Source: Geodermatophilus africanus (GTDB lineage: Bacteria; Actinomycetota; Actinomycetes; Mycobacteriales; Geodermatophilaceae). From it: a stretch of DNA of 64,000 nucleotides. The position numbers and the translations under genes were made by a program. Positions within the stretch are counted from its first letter, which is position 1. Each line of letters starts with the position of its first letter. The stretch is taken from positions 62,001 to 126,000 of the forward strand of contig NZ_FNOT01000010.1 in NCBI RefSeq assembly GCF_900107105.1, written 5' to 3'. Below, one piece after another: positions 15,944-25,790 of this stretch. The notes beneath the pieces are model-generated. The model was not told the DNA's origin. It saw only the letters and a program-made list of their open reading frames with translations, and made no database searches.

Positions 15944-16293
15944 GTCGACTCCTCTCTCGCCAGAGTTGGCTGGTCTACCCACCGCCGACGGACCTGACAC
16001 ACGGGGGTCGGAGGGGTGGAAGATGTCCGGTCGACCTGCCGTCAGGCCGGAGATCCTCAACTACAACGGACCCCTGGGCGCGTGCAAGCATGATTCCACC
16101 CTGTGAGATGGTGAGCCGAGGTCACAAGTCGGTGTCGGTCGTGGACGCCCTTCGCGGGGCGCGCCTAGGGTCCCGGCTCGTACCGAGTAGACCCGGTACC
16201 TGTCCGCACGACCCCGGCCGCCCGTCCGTGAACGCTGGCTGCCGGCGAACCAGTCCGTTCCCCCCGCTGAGCGGGACGAGGGAGGCATTGCAC
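15944..16293. other. 350-nt divergent intergenic region between csbD and the ABC importer
   Basis: It contains the csbD promoter candidate (15975-16000, minus strand) and, on the plus strand, a TAGGGT -10-like box at about 16165 and GGGACGAGGGAGG before the importer start. The sequence is less coding-like than its surroundings, and I see no RNA gene or conserved ORF in it. Confidence 0.5.
15975..16000 (-). promoter_or_regulatory. Candidate SigB/SigF-type promoter of csbD
   Basis: On the minus strand GTGT, 16 nt, then GGGTAG resembles the general-stress sigma consensus GTTT-N14-16-GGGTAT. It is positioned about 32 nt upstream of the csbD ATG. The GTTT half is imperfect. Confidence 0.35.
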
Positions 16294-17937
16294 GTGAGGT
16301 TGAGCAAGCGCTCTGCTGCGCTCATCGCGACCGGTCTGTCCGGCGCGATGCTGCTGTCCGCCTGTGGTGGCGGCGACGACGACGGCGGTAGCTCGGGGGG
16401 TGCCGCCGCGGACGGCGGCACCTTCAGCATCTACATCAACGAGCCCGAGAACCCGTTGGTCCCCGGCAACACCACGGAGACCGAGGGCGGCCAGGTCGTC
16501 GACACGCTGTGGACCGGTCTGGTCGAGTACGACCCGGAGACCAACCAGGCCGCGTACACCGGCGTCGCGGAGTCGATCGAGTCGGCGGACCAGCAGACCT
16601 GGACGGTCACGCTGAAGGATGGCTGGACGTTCCACGACGGCACCCCGGTCAACGCGCAGTCCTTCATCCAGGCGTGGAACTACACCGCCAACAGCGCCAA
16701 CGCACAGGGCAACAGCTACTTCTTCGCCAACATCGCCGGCTACGACGACCTGCAGGCCGCCGAGACCGGCGGCCAGCCCGCCGCCACCGAGATGAGCGGT
16801 CTGCGGCAGCTCGACGACCTCACCTTCGAGGTCCAGCTGGCCGAGCCGTACGCCCAGTGGCCCACCACGACCGGGTACAGCGCCTTCTTCCCGCTGCCGC
16901 AGGCCTTCTTCGACGACCCCGAGGGCTTCGGCGAGCAGCCGATCGGCAACGGCCCCTTCCAGGCCGAGGAGCCGTTCGTCCCCGGCGTGGGCATCACCCT
17001 GTCCCGCTTCGACGAGTACGGCGGGGACCAGCCGGCGAACGCCGAGTCGGTCGAGATCCGCGTCTACACCGAGCAGAGCACCGCGTACACCGACCTGCAG
17101 GGCGGCACGCTCGACATCGTCGACACCCTCCCGCCGGACGCCATCGCGACGGCCGAGCAGGAGTTCGGTGACCGGTACATCGAGACCGAGCAGGGCGACA
17201 TCACCTCGCTCGGCTTCCCGACCTACGACCAGCGGTTCGCCGACCCGAACGTGCGCAAGGCCTTCTCGATGGCGATCGACCGGCAGGCAATCAGCGACGC
17301 CATCTTCAACGGCACCCGCACGCCGGCGGCGTCGTACATCAGCCCGGTCGTCAACGGCCATCGTGCGGACGCCTGCGACACCTGCCAGCTCGACGTCGAG
17401 GAGGCCAACCGGCTGCTCGACGAGGCCGGCTTCGACCGAAGCCAGCCGGTGGACCTGTGGTTCAACGCCGGCGGTGGCCACGAGGAGTGGATGCAAGCGG
17501 TCGGCAACCAGATCCGGGAGAACCTGGGCGTCGAGTACGCGCTGCGCGGTGACCTGCAGTTCGCCGAGTACCTGCCACTGCAGGACGCCCAGGGCATGAC
17601 CGGCCCGTTCCGCTCCGGCTGGATCATGGACTACCCGGTCGCCGAGAACTTCCTCGGCCCGCTGTACTCCACCGAGGCCCTGCCGCCGGCCGGGTCGAAC
17701 GTGACCTTCTACAGCAACCCGGAGTTCGACCGGCTGCTGGCCGAGGCCAACGCCGCGGACGGCGACGAGGCCGCCATCGCGGGCTACCAGGCCGCCGAGG
17801 ACGTGCTCCTCGCCGACTTCCCGGCCGCCCCGCTGTTCTACCGGCTCAACCAGGGCGCGCACTCCGAGCGCGTCGACAACGTCATCATCAACGCCTTCGG
17901 TCGCATCGACGCGGCGGCAGTCGAGGTCGTCGAGTGA
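16294..17937 (+). CDS. Peptide ABC transporter substrate-binding lipoprotein (OppA/DppA family)
   Basis: The 547-residue protein has a signal peptide ending LLSACGGG (lipobox L-S-A-C, Cys about residue 25), so it is an exported lipoprotein anchored to the membrane. The mature part is SBP_bac_5-like: IYINEPENPLVPGNT, WTVTLKDGWTFHDGTPVNA, SFIQAWNY, YCPLP-like FFPLPQAFFDD, IGNGPF, and VRKAFSMAIDRQAI. It would deliver oligopeptides or similar solutes to the downstream permeases. The GTG at 16294 follows GGGAGG. A strong hairpin after the gene could limit read-through and raise binding-protein abundance relative to the permeases. Confidence 0.9.
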   Translation: MRLSKRSAALIATGLSGAMLLSACGGGDDDGGSSGGAAADGGTFSIYINEPENPLVPGNTTETEGGQVVDTLWTGLVEYDPETNQAAYTGVAESIESADQQTWTVTLKDGWTFHDGTPVNAQSFIQAWNYTANSANAQGNSYFFANIAGYDDLQAAETGGQPAATEMSGLRQLDDLTFEVQLAEPYAQWPTTTGYSAFFPLPQAFFDDPEGFGEQPIGNGPFQAEEPFVPGVGITLSRFDEYGGDQPANAESVEIRVYTEQSTAYTDLQGGTLDIVDTLPPDAIATAEQEFGDRYIETEQGDITSLGFPTYDQRFADPNVRKAFSMAIDRQAISDAIFNGTRTPAASYISPVVNGHRADACDTCQLDVEEANRLLDEAGFDRSQPVDLWFNAGGGHEEWMQAVGNQIRENLGVEYALRGDLQFAEYLPLQDAQGMTGPFRSGWIMDYPVAENFLGPLYSTEALPPAGSNVTFYSNPEFDRLLAEANAADGDEAAIAGYQAAEDVLLADFPAAPLFYRLNQGAHSERVDNVIINAFGRIDAAAVEVVE

Positions 17938-17971
17938 CGGTCTGACCGAGTCGGACAGCTGAGGCACGAGG

Positions 17972-18003
17972 GGTGCGCCCGACCCACCCGGGTCGGGCGC
18001 ACC
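17972..18003 (+). terminator. Hairpin between binding protein and permease genes
   Basis: GGTGCGCCCGACC (17972-17984) pairs perfectly with 17991-18003 around a 6-nt loop, followed by TTCGTGT. Inside an operon it probably acts as a partial terminator or 3' stabiliser. Confidence 0.6.
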
Positions 18004-18074
18004 TTCGTGTCCGGCCCCTACCCTGAGCCCGGCTGAGCCCGGGCCCCGCTCCTGGAGAACCAAGGAGGCAGCGC

Positions 18075-18998
18075 ATGGGCCGCTACATCGCCCGCCGCCT
18101 GCTGCTCACCATCCCCGTCCTGATCGGGGCCTCGTTCCTCATCTTCGCGATGGTGTACGCGCTGCCCGGTGACCCCATCCGGGCGCTCGCCGGCGACCGG
18201 CCGCTCTCGGAGGCCGTGCAGGCCCAGCTGCGGGCCGAGTACAACCTCGACGACCCCCTCTGGCTGCAGTACCTGAAGTACGTCGGCGGCCTGCTCCAGG
18301 GCGACTTCGGCACCGACTTCTCCGGCCGGGCCGTGCTGGACACGATCGAACAGCGGCTGCCGGTCACCGCCAGGCTGGCCCTCGCCGCCGTCATCTTCGA
18401 GGCGCTGATCGGCCTGACCGCCGGCATCCTCGCCGGCATCCGCCGCGGGTCCTTCTTCGACAACCTGGTCCTGGTGACGACGACGCTGATCGTCTCCGTC
18501 CCGGTGTTCGTCCTGGGCTTCGTCGCGCAGTACGTCTTCGGCCTGCGGCTGGGGCTGTTCCCGACGTCCGGCATCGGCGAGGGCTGGTACAGCTACGTTC
18601 TGCCCGGCCTGGTCCTGGCCAGCCTGTCGCTGGCCTACGTGGCCCGGCTGACCCGGACCAGCCTCGCGGAGAACCTGCGGCAGGACTACGTGCGGACGGC
18701 GCGCGCCAAGGGGCTCAAGCCGGCGGTCGTCATCGGCAAGCACACGCTGCGCAACAGCCTCATCCCGGTCGTGACGTTCATCGGCGCCGACATCGGGGCG
18801 CTGATGGGCGGGGCCATCGTGACCGAGACCATCTTCAACATCCCCGGCCTCGGCCGAGCGGTGTACGACTCCGTGCTGCGCCAGGAGGGGGCGGTCGTGG
18901 TCGGCATCGTGACGCTGTTCGTCTTCTTCTACATCTTCTTCAACCTCGTCGTGGACATCCTGTACGCCCTGCTCGACCCGAGGATCCGATATGACTGA
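18075..18998 (+). CDS. Peptide ABC transporter permease (OppB/DppB type)
   Basis: The 307-residue protein starts MGRYIARRLLLTIPVLIGAS, the standard OppB/DppB N-terminus with a membrane helix, followed by MVYALPGDPIRALAG. About six helices follow. The EAA loop (YVRTARAKGLKPAVVIGKHTLRNSLIPVVTFIG) contacts the ATPases, and VTETIFNIPGLGRAVYDSVLRQ follows. It forms half of the membrane channel with the next gene. AGGAGG lies 7 nt before the ATG. The next gene overlaps by 8 nt. Confidence 0.93.
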   Translation: MGRYIARRLLLTIPVLIGASFLIFAMVYALPGDPIRALAGDRPLSEAVQAQLRAEYNLDDPLWLQYLKYVGGLLQGDFGTDFSGRAVLDTIEQRLPVTARLALAAVIFEALIGLTAGILAGIRRGSFFDNLVLVTTTLIVSVPVFVLGFVAQYVFGLRLGLFPTSGIGEGWYSYVLPGLVLASLSLAYVARLTRTSLAENLRQDYVRTARAKGLKPAVVIGKHTLRNSLIPVVTFIGADIGALMGGAIVTETIFNIPGLGRAVYDSVLRQEGAVVVGIVTLFVFFYIFFNLVVDILYALLDPRIRYD

Positions 18999-19962
18999 AC
19001 GGCCGCCCACCGACCGCGCGACCGGGCTGGCCACTCCGGAGCACGGAACGGACCAGCCCCGGACCGAGCGCGCGGAGGCCACCCTCGAGGCGGAGGTCGC
19101 CGGCAGCCCGGCGATCGAGGAGGCCAGCCTCTGGTCCGACGCCTGGCGCAGCCTCCGCAGGAACCCGTTCTTCCTCGTCGGAGCGCTGCTGCTCGCCGTC
19201 TTCCTGGTGATGGCCGCGTTCCCGCAGTTGTTCACCAGCGTCGACCCGCGGTCGTGCGACCTGGCCCGCTCGGCGGAGGGCCCGAGCGGCTCGGCCTGGT
19301 TCGGCTACGACGTCCAGGGCTGCGACTACTACGCCAACGTCGTCCACGGGGCCCGGGTGTCGGTGACCATCGGCTTCCTCGCGATGCTCGGGACCCTGGC
19401 GCTCGGCATCGTGATCGGCTCGCTGGCCGGCTACCACGGCGGCTGGATCGACAGCGTCCTGGCCCGGGTCACCGACATCTTCTACGGCCTGCCGCTCATC
19501 CTGGGCGCCTTCATCCTGCTGTCCGTGCTGCCCGAGCGCGGCGTGCTCGAGGTGGCGCTCGCGCTGGTCGTCTTCGGCTGGATGACGTCGATGCGACTGG
19601 TCCGCTCGACGGTCGTCTCCGTGAAGGAGGCCGACTACGTGCAGGCGGCGCGGGCGCTCGGGGCGCCGACGCGGCGGATCCTGGTGCGGCACATCCTGCC
19701 CAACGCCATCGCCCCGGTGCTCGTCTACTCGACGATCTACATCGGGACGCTGATCGCCGCGGAGGCGACGCTGACCTTCCTCGGCATCGGGCTGCAGCTG
19801 CCGGAGATCTCCTGGGGTCTGCAGATCAACTCGGCGCAGACCCGGCTCCGGGACGCCGCGCACCTGATCTTCTTCCCGAGCATCTTCCTGTCGCTGACCG
19901 TGCTCTCCTTCATCCTCATCGGCGACGCCCTGCGCGACGCCCTCGACCCGAAGCTGCGGTGA
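18991..19962 (+). CDS. Peptide ABC transporter permease (OppC/DppC type)
   Basis: The 323-residue protein has an N-terminal cytoplasmic extension (to about residue 45), then [22 protein letters not shown] as in OppC/Dpp[21 protein letters not shown] and the EAA loop ([30 protein letters not shown]) are conserved. [19 protein letters not shown] and [12 protein letters not shown] close the protein. It pairs with the preceding permease and starts within its last codons (ATGACTGA overlap), so the two are translationally coupled. The next ATPase gene overlaps its stop. Confidence 0.93.
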   Translation: MTERPPTDRATGLATPEHGTDQPRTERAEATLEAEVAGSPAIEEASLWSDAWRSLRRNPFFLVGALLLAVFLVMAAFPQLFTSVDPRSCDLARSAEGPSGSAWFGYDVQGCDYYANVVHGARVSVTIGFLAMLGTLALGIVIGSLAGYHGGWIDSVLARVTDIFYGLPLILGAFILLSVLPERGVLEVALALVVFGWMTSMRLVRSTVVSVKEADYVQAARALGAPTRRILVRHILPNAIAPVLVYSTIYIGTLIAAEATLTFLGIGLQLPEISWGLQINSAQTRLRDAAHLIFFPSIFLSLTVLSFILIGDALRDALDPKLR

Positions 19963-21041
19963 TCACGACGTCGTCCGCCATGTCCCACCCCGCACCCCTG
20001 CCCGCCCCGCTGCCCGGCACCCCGGTCCTCGAGGTGGAGGACCTCTCCGTCGAGTTCCGGACACCCAAGGGCGTCGTCAGGGCGGTCAACGGGATCAGCT
20101 ACGAGGTCCACCCCGGCGAGACGGTGGCCATCCTCGGCGAGTCCGGTTCCGGCAAGAGCGTCAGCGTCCAGGCCGTCATGGGCATCCTCGACTCGCCTCC
20201 CGGTTTCGTGACCGGTGGCCGGGTGCTCTTCGAGGGGCGGGACCTGCTGGGTGCCAGCGCCGAGGAGCAGCGCGCCGTCCGCGGGCCGGGCATGTCGATG
20301 ATCTTCCAGGACGCCCTGTCCTCGCTGAACCCGGTCTTCACCGTCGGTCACCAGATCGCCGAGATGTTCCGGGCGCACCTCGGCACCAGCCGCAAGGAGG
20401 CGAAGGAGGCAGCGATCGAGTTGCTCGACCGGGTACGCATCCCCGCGGCCCGTGAGCGGGTCAACGCCTACCCCCACCAGTTCTCCGGCGGCATGCGGCA
20501 GCGGGTGATGATCGCGATGGCGCTCGCGCTCAACCCGAGGGTGCTCATCGCCGACGAGCCGACGACGGCGCTCGACGTCACCGTCCAGGCGCAGATCATG
20601 GAGCTGCTCAAGGACCTGCAGCGCGACACCGGCATGGGCCTGCTGCTCATCACCCACGACCTCGGCGTGGTCAACGAGGTCGCCGACCGCGTCCTGGTCA
20701 TGTACGCCGGCAACGTCGTGGAGACCGGCACCGTCGACGAGGTCTTCAGCGACCCGAGCCACCCCTACACCGAGGGCCTGATGGCCTCGGTCCCCGCGGT
20801 GGAGGACAAGGGAAAGCGCCTGCAGCCCATCGTCGGGACGCCGCCGGACCTCTCCCGCATCCCGTCGGGTTGCCCGTTCCACCCGCGCTGCCCGCGCCGG
20901 GTCCTCGAGGGGGCGCCGCCCGGTAGGAACTGCCGAGACGACGTCCCCCTGCTGCTCCCGGTCGGCTCCATCGGCCGGGCCAGCGCCTGCCACTACCGTG
21001 AGGAGGTCCTCCGTGCGCGCAGAACCGGAACCCCGGCCTGA
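19959..21041 (+). CDS. Peptide ABC transporter ATP-binding protein (OppD/DppD type)
   Basis: The 360-residue ATPase has Walker [11 protein letters not shown]-loop [12 protein letters not shown], signature FSGGMRQRV, Walker [14 protein letters not shown] and H-loop [10 protein letters not shown]. The C-terminus carries the oligopeptide-transporter domain with [11 protein letters not shown] and later cysteines that bind a [4Fe-4S] cluster in some DppD proteins. GTG 19959 overlaps the preceding stop (GTGA); ATG 19980 is an equally possible start. It would heterodimerise with the next gene product to power uptake. Confidence 0.92.
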   Translation: MITTSSAMSHPAPLPAPLPGTPVLEVEDLSVEFRTPKGVVRAVNGISYEVHPGETVAILGESGSGKSVSVQAVMGILDSPPGFVTGGRVLFEGRDLLGASAEEQRAVRGPGMSMIFQDALSSLNPVFTVGHQIAEMFRAHLGTSRKEAKEAAIELLDRVRIPAARERVNAYPHQFSGGMRQRVMIAMALALNPRVLIADEPTTALDVTVQAQIMELLKDLQRDTGMGLLLITHDLGVVNEVADRVLVMYAGNVVETGTVDEVFSDPSHPYTEGLMASVPAVEDKGKRLQPIVGTPPDLSRIPSGCPFHPRCPRRVLEGAPPGRNCRDDVPLLLPVGSIGRASACHYREEVLRARRTGTPA

Positions 21042-22044
21042 CGAGCCGCTGCTCGAGGTGCGCGGCCTCGTCAAGCACTTCCCGCTGACCCAGGGGGTCA
21101 TCGCCCGCCGCGTCGTCGGCCACGTCCACGCGGTGGACGGTGTCGACCTCACCCTCCGCCGTGGCGAGACCCTCGGGCTGGTGGGCGAATCCGGCTGCGG
21201 CAAGTCGACCGTGGCCAAACTGCTCATGGGGTTGGAGAAGCCCACCGCGGGACAGATCCTGTTCCACGGCGAGGACGTGGCGCGGATGAACCGGCGCCGG
21301 CTCAAGGAGTACCGCCGCCGGGTCCAGATCATCTTCCAGGACCCGTACGCGTCGCTGAACCCGCGGATGACGGTGGGCGACATCGTCGCCGAGGGCTGGG
21401 AGGTCCACAAGGACGTCGTCCCGGCCAAGGACCGGCGCAAGCGCGCCCGCGAGCTCATCGAGCGGGTGGGACTGAACCCCGATTACGTGAACCGGTACCC
21501 GCACCAGTTCTCCGGCGGCCAGCGGCAGCGCATCGGCATCGCCCGGGCGCTGGCACTGCAGCCGGAGGTCATCGTCTGCGACGAGCCGGTGTCGGCGCTC
21601 GACGTGTCGGTGCAGGCCCAGGTGGTCAACCTGCTCGAGGACCTGCAGGACGAGTTCGGCCTCTCCTACGTGTTCATCGCCCACGACCTGTCCGTGGTGC
21701 GCCACCTCTCCGACCGGGTCGCGGTCATGTACCTCGGCAGTGTCGTGGAGGAGGGCACCGACGACCAGGTCTACGGGGCGGCGTCGCACCCGTACACGCA
21801 GGCGCTGCTGTCCTCGGTCCCGCTGCACGAGCCGCACCTGCGTGGCCAGAAGGACCGGATCATCCTGCAGGGCGACGTGCCGAGCCCGGCCGACCCACCT
21901 TCGGGCTGCCGGTTCCGCACCCGCTGCTGGAAGGCCCAGGACATCTGCGCCCAGGAGGCCCCCGCACTGGTCGACCGCGGCCAGGGACACCCGTCGGCCT
22001 GCCACTTCGCCGAGGCCCGCGAGGTCGTCCCGCTGGAGAGCTGA
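21013..22044 (+). CDS. Peptide ABC transporter ATP-binding protein (OppF/DppF type)
   Basis: The 343-residue ATPase has Walker [11 protein letters not shown]-loop [16 protein letters not shown], signature [17 protein letters not shown], Walker [14 protein letters not shown] and [17 protein letters not shown]. The C-terminal OppF extension with [15 protein letters not shown] completes it. GTG 21013 is chosen because AGGAGG lies 6 nt upstream, inside the end of the previous gene (29-nt overlap). It is the last gene of the five-gene importer. Confidence 0.93.
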   Translation: MRAEPEPRPDEPLLEVRGLVKHFPLTQGVIARRVVGHVHAVDGVDLTLRRGETLGLVGESGCGKSTVAKLLMGLEKPTAGQILFHGEDVARMNRRRLKEYRRRVQIIFQDPYASLNPRMTVGDIVAEGWEVHKDVVPAKDRRKRARELIERVGLNPDYVNRYPHQFSGGQRQRIGIARALALQPEVIVCDEPVSALDVSVQAQVVNLLEDLQDEFGLSYVFIAHDLSVVRHLSDRVAVMYLGSVVEEGTDDQVYGAASHPYTQALLSSVPLHEPHLRGQKDRIILQGDVPSPADPPSGCRFRTRCWKAQDICAQEAPALVDRGQGHPSACHFAEAREVVPLES

Positions 22045-22144
22045 GCGGCGCGGCACGACGACCATGGCGTGGTGACCACCGCTGCGCCGCGCGGAGCGGT
22101 CAGCGCGCCATGATCGCGTCGGCGGTGCCAGGGAGGATGTGTCC

Positions 22145-23038
22145 GTGACGCCCTCCCGCCGCATGCTCCTGGTGCACGCCCACCCCGACGACGAGACGAT
22201 CAACAACGGCGCCACCATGGCCCGCTACGTCGCCGAGGGGGCCGCGGTCACCCTGCTCACCTGCACCCTCGGTGAGGAGGGCGAGGTGCTGGTCCCCGAG
22301 CTGGAGCTGCTCGCCCCCGAGCACGCCGACCAGCTCGGCGGGTACCGGATCGCCGAGCTCCGGGCCGCGATGGAGGCCCTGGGCGTGACCGACTGGCGCT
22401 TCCTCGGCGGCGCGGGCCGGTACCGCGACAGCGGGATGATGGGGAGCCCGGCCAACGAGAAGCCCCGCGCCTTCTGGAACGCCGACCTCGACGAGGTCGT
22501 GGCGCACGCCGTCGCCGTCGTCCGGGACGTCCGGCCGCAGGTCGTGGTCACCTACGACGAGAACGGCGGCTACGGCCACCCCGACCACATCCAGGCCCAC
22601 CGTGTCGCCATGCGTGCCGTGGACGCCGCCGCCGACCCCGCGTACCGCCCCGACCTCGGCGACGCGTGGGACGTCGCGAAGGTCTACTGGTGCTGCGTGC
22701 CGCGCTCGGTGATGCGGCAGGGCATCGAGGCGCTGGCGGCACTGGGGGAGGACTCGCCGTTCGCGTCGCTGGGCGAGGTGGACGACGTGCCGTTCGCCGT
22801 CCCCGACGAGCTGGTCGCCGCGGCGGTCGACGGGCGGGCGCACGCCGGGCGCAAGGACGCCGCGATGCGCGCGCACGCCACCCAGATCACCGTCGACGGC
22901 CCGTTCTTCGCGCTGTCGAACAACCTCGGCAAGGAGGTCCTCGGTACCGAGTACTACCGGCTGGTGCGCGGGGACCGGGGCCCGGCCGCGACGCCCGAGG
23001 GCTGGGAGGACGACCTGTTCGCCGGCCTGGACGCGTGA
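22145..23038 (+). CDS. mshB: GlcNAc-Ins deacetylase of mycothiol biosynthesis
   Basis: The 297-residue protein is a LmbE-type zinc deacetylase: [21 protein letters not shown] (zinc His, Asp, Asp) and [23 protein letters not shown] (second zinc His pair). Length, [20 protein letters not shown] and WCCVPRSV are typical of MshB, which deacetylates GlcNAc-inositol in mycothiol synthesis. This supports an actinobacterial source. GTG 22145 is preferred because GGGAGG then stands 8 nt upstream; GTG 22139 is possible. The next gene overlaps by GTGA. Confidence 0.92.
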   Translation: MTPSRRMLLVHAHPDDETINNGATMARYVAEGAAVTLLTCTLGEEGEVLVPELELLAPEHADQLGGYRIAELRAAMEALGVTDWRFLGGAGRYRDSGMMGSPANEKPRAFWNADLDEVVAHAVAVVRDVRPQVVVTYDENGGYGHPDHIQAHRVAMRAVDAAADPAYRPDLGDAWDVAKVYWCCVPRSVMRQGIEALAALGEDSPFASLGEVDDVPFAVPDELVAAAVDGRAHAGRKDAAMRAHATQITVDGPFFALSNNLGKEVLGTEYYRLVRGDRGPAATPEGWEDDLFAGLDA

Positions 23039-23448
23039 TCCGGGGCCTCGGGGCGGCGCTGCTGGTCACCGTGCTGGCGGCGTGGCTGGCCGTGGTGGAG
23101 GTCCTCTGGCTGCCGCTGCGGGTCCTCGGTGTGCCCGTCCCCGTGTCGGTGGTCGCGGCGGTCGTCGGCAACCTGCTGCTGGTCGGCCTGGCCGTGCGGC
23201 TGACCGGCTCGCGCCCGGCCGCGGTGCTGCCCGCCGTGGTGTGGCTGGTCATTGCGGTCGCCGCCAGCCTGCGCCGTCCCGAGGGCGACCTGCTGCTCGT
23301 CGGCGGCGGCGTCCTCGGGGTGTTCTCGATGGCCTTCCTGCTGGGCGGTGTGGTGGCCGCGGCGTTCGCCGTCGGCAAGGTGCTCGCCGCCCCCCGGGAC
23401 GGCGTCAGGCCGGCGCGTACCGGTAGTGGTACCGGTGGTGCTCGATGA
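23035..23448 (+). CDS. Small membrane protein coupled to mshB
   Basis: The 137-residue protein has four predicted helices ([78 protein letters not shown]). Its GTG overlaps the mshB stop. Membrane proteins in this position are common in actinobacteria (Rv1171 in M. tuberculosis, from memory), and it may belong to the DUF6113 group, but I cannot confirm that. A role tied to mycothiol is not shown. Its last 44 nt overlap the convergent GNAT gene. Confidence 0.7.
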   Translation: MIRGLGAALLVTVLAAWLAVVEVLWLPLRVLGVPVPVSVVAAVVGNLLLVGLAVRLTGSRPAAVLPAVVWLVIAVAASLRRPEGDLLLVGGGVLGVFSMAFLLGGVVAAAFAVGKVLAAPRDGVRPARTGSGTGGAR

Positions 23449-24157
23449 AGCCCGCTCGCCGGTAGAGCGCCCGCGCCGGGGCGTTGGCCGCCGACACCTG
23501 CAGGTAGGTCCACCGCGCGCCGCGGTCGGCGCCCCACCGCTGCAGCGCGGCCATGACCGCGGTCGCCAGCCTCTGCCGGCGGTGGCGCTCCGCGACGGTG
23601 ACCGCGGCGACGCCCAGCCAGTCGTCGGTGACCACCCCGCGGGCGACGGCGGCCAGCGGCGCCGGGGGCGGGTCGAGCCGCACGGCGGCGAAGGCGACCT
23701 CCTCGGCGTTGCCCAGCACGGCGCGGGCCGAGGGCGGCAGCGGCAGCCCGCGGTGCCGGTACCCGGCCAGCCACGCCTCGTCCGGCTCGGGGGAGAGGGT
23801 GACCGGGACGCCGTCCGGGGCCCCCGGCGTCAGCGCGGCGGTCAGCACGAGCACGTCCTCGTCCCGCTCCCACCCGGCCGCGGCGAAGGCGTCGTCGGCG
23901 GCGCGGGACTGGCGGCCCGGCAGCATCGCGCACGGCCGCAGCCCGCGGTCGGTGTACCAGCACGTGACGGCGTCCACCGCGTCGGGCAGCGGCATGCCGG
24001 GGTCGCCCACGACCAGCGCGGAGTTGGCCCGGCCGGTGAAGCCTCCACCCGCGCGCAGCAGCCAGTCGCCCAGCCGGGCCTCCTCCGTCCCGCGCCAGCC
24101 GCGCGCGGCCAGCAGTTCGAGGCCTGCGACGTCCAGGGGTGACCGACTCTGTCCCAC
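23405..24157 (-). CDS. GNAT family N-acetyltransferase (two-domain type)
   Basis: The 250-residue protein starts with an ARGW-GTEEARLGDWLLRAGGGFTGRANSA segment, followed by a degenerate N-terminal acetyltransferase half. A C-terminal GNAT core follows: [55 protein letters not shown], with the R/QxxGxA-like RRQRLA site and the final NxxARxLY helix. Proteins of this layout occur near fdxA in actinobacteria. The acceptor is unknown. It is divergent from fdxA (174 nt). Confidence 0.8.
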   Translation of the reverse strand: MGQSRSPLDVAGLELLAARGWRGTEEARLGDWLLRAGGGFTGRANSALVVGDPGMPLPDAVDAVTCWYTDRGLRPCAMLPGRQSRAADDAFAAAGWERDEDVLVLTAALTPGAPDGVPVTLSPEPDEAWLAGYRHRGLPLPPSARAVLGNAEEVAFAAVRLDPPPAPLAAVARGVVTDDWLGVAAVTVAERHRRQRLATAVMAALQRWGADRGARWTYLQVSAANAPARALYRRAGFIEHHRYHYRYAPA

Positions 24158-24331
24158 GGCCCGATCCTGCGGGGTCCGCGCGGCGCGAGATCCGGTGGGG
24201 GCTCACCCGGCGGTGGCCCACCAGGCCACCCGTTCCGTTTCACGAGAGCGCCACGGGCCATACTTGAGGCCAGAGACGACCGGCCGTCGCGCCGGCGGAG
24301 CAGCTCCGCACGTCCCCGGGAGGGAATCACC

Positions 24332-24658
24332 GTGACCTACGTCATCACCCAGGCCTGCGTCGACGTCCTCGACAAGGCGTGCATCGACGAGTGCCCGGTG
24401 GACTGCATCTACGAGGGCGACCGGATGCTCTACATCCACCCCGACGAGTGCGTCGACTGCGGCGCCTGCGAGCCGGTCTGCCCGGTGGAGGCCATCTACT
24501 ACGAGGACGACGTCCCGGACAAGTGGAAGGACTTCTACAACGCCAACGTGGAGTTCTTCTCCGACCTTGGCAGCCCCGGCGGTGCCGCCAAGACCGGCAA
24601 GATCGGCAAGGACCACCCGCTCGTGGCCGCCCTGCCGCCGCAGGGCGAGGGTCACTGA
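24332..24658 (+). CDS. fdxA: 7Fe ferredoxin
   Basis: The 108-residue protein has CVDVLDKACIDECPVDCIYEG (ligands of the [3Fe-4S] and part of the [4Fe-4S] cluster) and CVDCGACEPVCPVEAIYYEDD, the standard 7Fe FdxA pattern, with the C-terminal extension seen in actinobacteria. It shuttles low-potential electrons, for instance to P450 or ferredoxin-dependent enzymes; the sulfite reductase here is one possible client. GGGAGGG precedes the GTG. DapC follows, the same order I recall in M. tuberculosis (fdxC-Rv1178). Confidence 0.93.
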   Translation: MTYVITQACVDVLDKACIDECPVDCIYEGDRMLYIHPDECVDCGACEPVCPVEAIYYEDDVPDKWKDFYNANVEFFSDLGSPGGAAKTGKIGKDHPLVAALPPQGEGH

Positions 24659-24678
24659 CGGGCACGGCCACGGGGGAG

Positions 24679-25776
24679 GTGGCCGGCCGACTGCCGGACT
24701 TCCCCTGGGACTCGCTCGCCGGCGCCCGGGCCCGGGCGTCGGCGCACCCCGGCGGGGTTGTCGACCTGTCCATCGGGACGCCGGTCGACGACACCCCTGA
24801 GCTGCTCGCCACCGCGTTGGCCGGCGCGGGCAACGCGCCGGGCTACCCGACCGCGCTGGGTACCGCCGAGCTGCGGACCGCCGCGGCCGGCTGGCTGCAG
24901 CGCCGGCTGGGAGTGCGGCTGGCCGACCCGCTGGGCGCCGTGCCCTCGGTGATCCCCACCGTGGGGTCCAAGGAGCTCGTCGCGCTGCTGCCGACCCTGC
25001 TCGGGCTGCGCGGCGCCGGCACGGTGCTCATCCCCGAGGTCGCCTACCCGACCTACGAGGTCGGCGCGGTGCTGGCCGGGCTCACCGTGCGGCGGACCGA
25101 CACCCCGCCGGACGACGCCGCCGGTGTGGTGCTGGTGTGGTTGAACTCCCCGGGCAACCCGCACGGTCGGGTGCTGACCGGTGACGAGCTGCGCGCCTGG
25201 GTGGCGTGGGGCCGGGCGCACGGCGTGCCGGTGGTCGCCGACGAGTGCTACGCGACCCTGGGCTGGGACGTCGAGCCGCGGTCGGTCCTGCACCCGGAGG
25301 TCGCCGGTGACGACCACACCGGCCTGCTCGCGGTGCACTCGCTGTCCAAGCAGTCGACCGCCGCGGGCTACCGCGCCGGGCTGCTCTCGGGCGACCCGGC
25401 GCTGGTCCGCCAGGTCTGGGAGGTCCGCCGGCACCTCGGGCTGCTGGTGCCCACGCCGGTGCAGGCCGCGATGGCCGCCGGGCTGGCCGACGACGCCCAC
25501 GTCGGCGAGCAGCGGGAGCGCTACCGCGACCGCCGCGGCCGGCTGGCCGCCGCCGTCCGGGCCGCCGGGGCGCGCATCGACCACTCCGAGGCCGGGCTGT
25601 ACCTGTGGGTCACCCGGGACGAGGACTGCTGGACGACGATCGACTGGCTGGCCGGCCTGGGCATCGTGGCCGCGCCGGGTTCCTTCTACGGCCCCGCGGG
25701 CGGGCGGCACGTGCGCATGGCGCTCACCGCCACCGACGAGCGGGTCGACGCCGCCGTGGGTCGCCTGACCGGCTGA
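24679..25776 (+). CDS. dapC: N-succinyldiaminopimelate aminotransferase
   Basis: The 365-residue protein is a fold-type I PLP aminotransferase: DLSIGTPVDDTPELL, YPTALGTAELRTAAAGWL, NSPGNPHGRV, ADECYATLGW (PLP-binding Asp and Tyr), and HSLSKQSTAAGYRAGLL with the Schiff-base lysine in SLSKQS. RLPDFPWDSLAGARARA at the N-terminus is characteristic of actinobacterial DapC. It acts in lysine/diaminopimelate synthesis with dapD and dapE, encoded 2-4 kb downstream. GTG 24679 gives the usual N-terminus; an in-frame CTG at 24655 overlaps the fdxA stop (CTGA) and could be a coupled start. Confidence 0.88.
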   Translation: MAGRLPDFPWDSLAGARARASAHPGGVVDLSIGTPVDDTPELLATALAGAGNAPGYPTALGTAELRTAAAGWLQRRLGVRLADPLGAVPSVIPTVGSKELVALLPTLLGLRGAGTVLIPEVAYPTYEVGAVLAGLTVRRTDTPPDDAAGVVLVWLNSPGNPHGRVLTGDELRAWVAWGRAHGVPVVADECYATLGWDVEPRSVLHPEVAGDDHTGLLAVHSLSKQSTAAGYRAGLLSGDPALVRQVWEVRRHLGLLVPTPVQAAMAAGLADDAHVGEQRERYRDRRGRLAAAVRAAGARIDHSEAGLYLWVTRDEDCWTTIDWLAGLGIVAAPGSFYGPAGGRHVRMALTATDERVDAAVGRLTG

Positions 25777-25790
25777 GCGCGGGCGCCGCC

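Noticed and set aside
16165..18063. 632-codon open frame on the minus strand opposite the ABC binding protein
   Set aside because: The plus strand encodes a typical lipoprotein SBP with lipobox and family motifs. The antisense frame is compositionally biased and lacks any recognisable motif.
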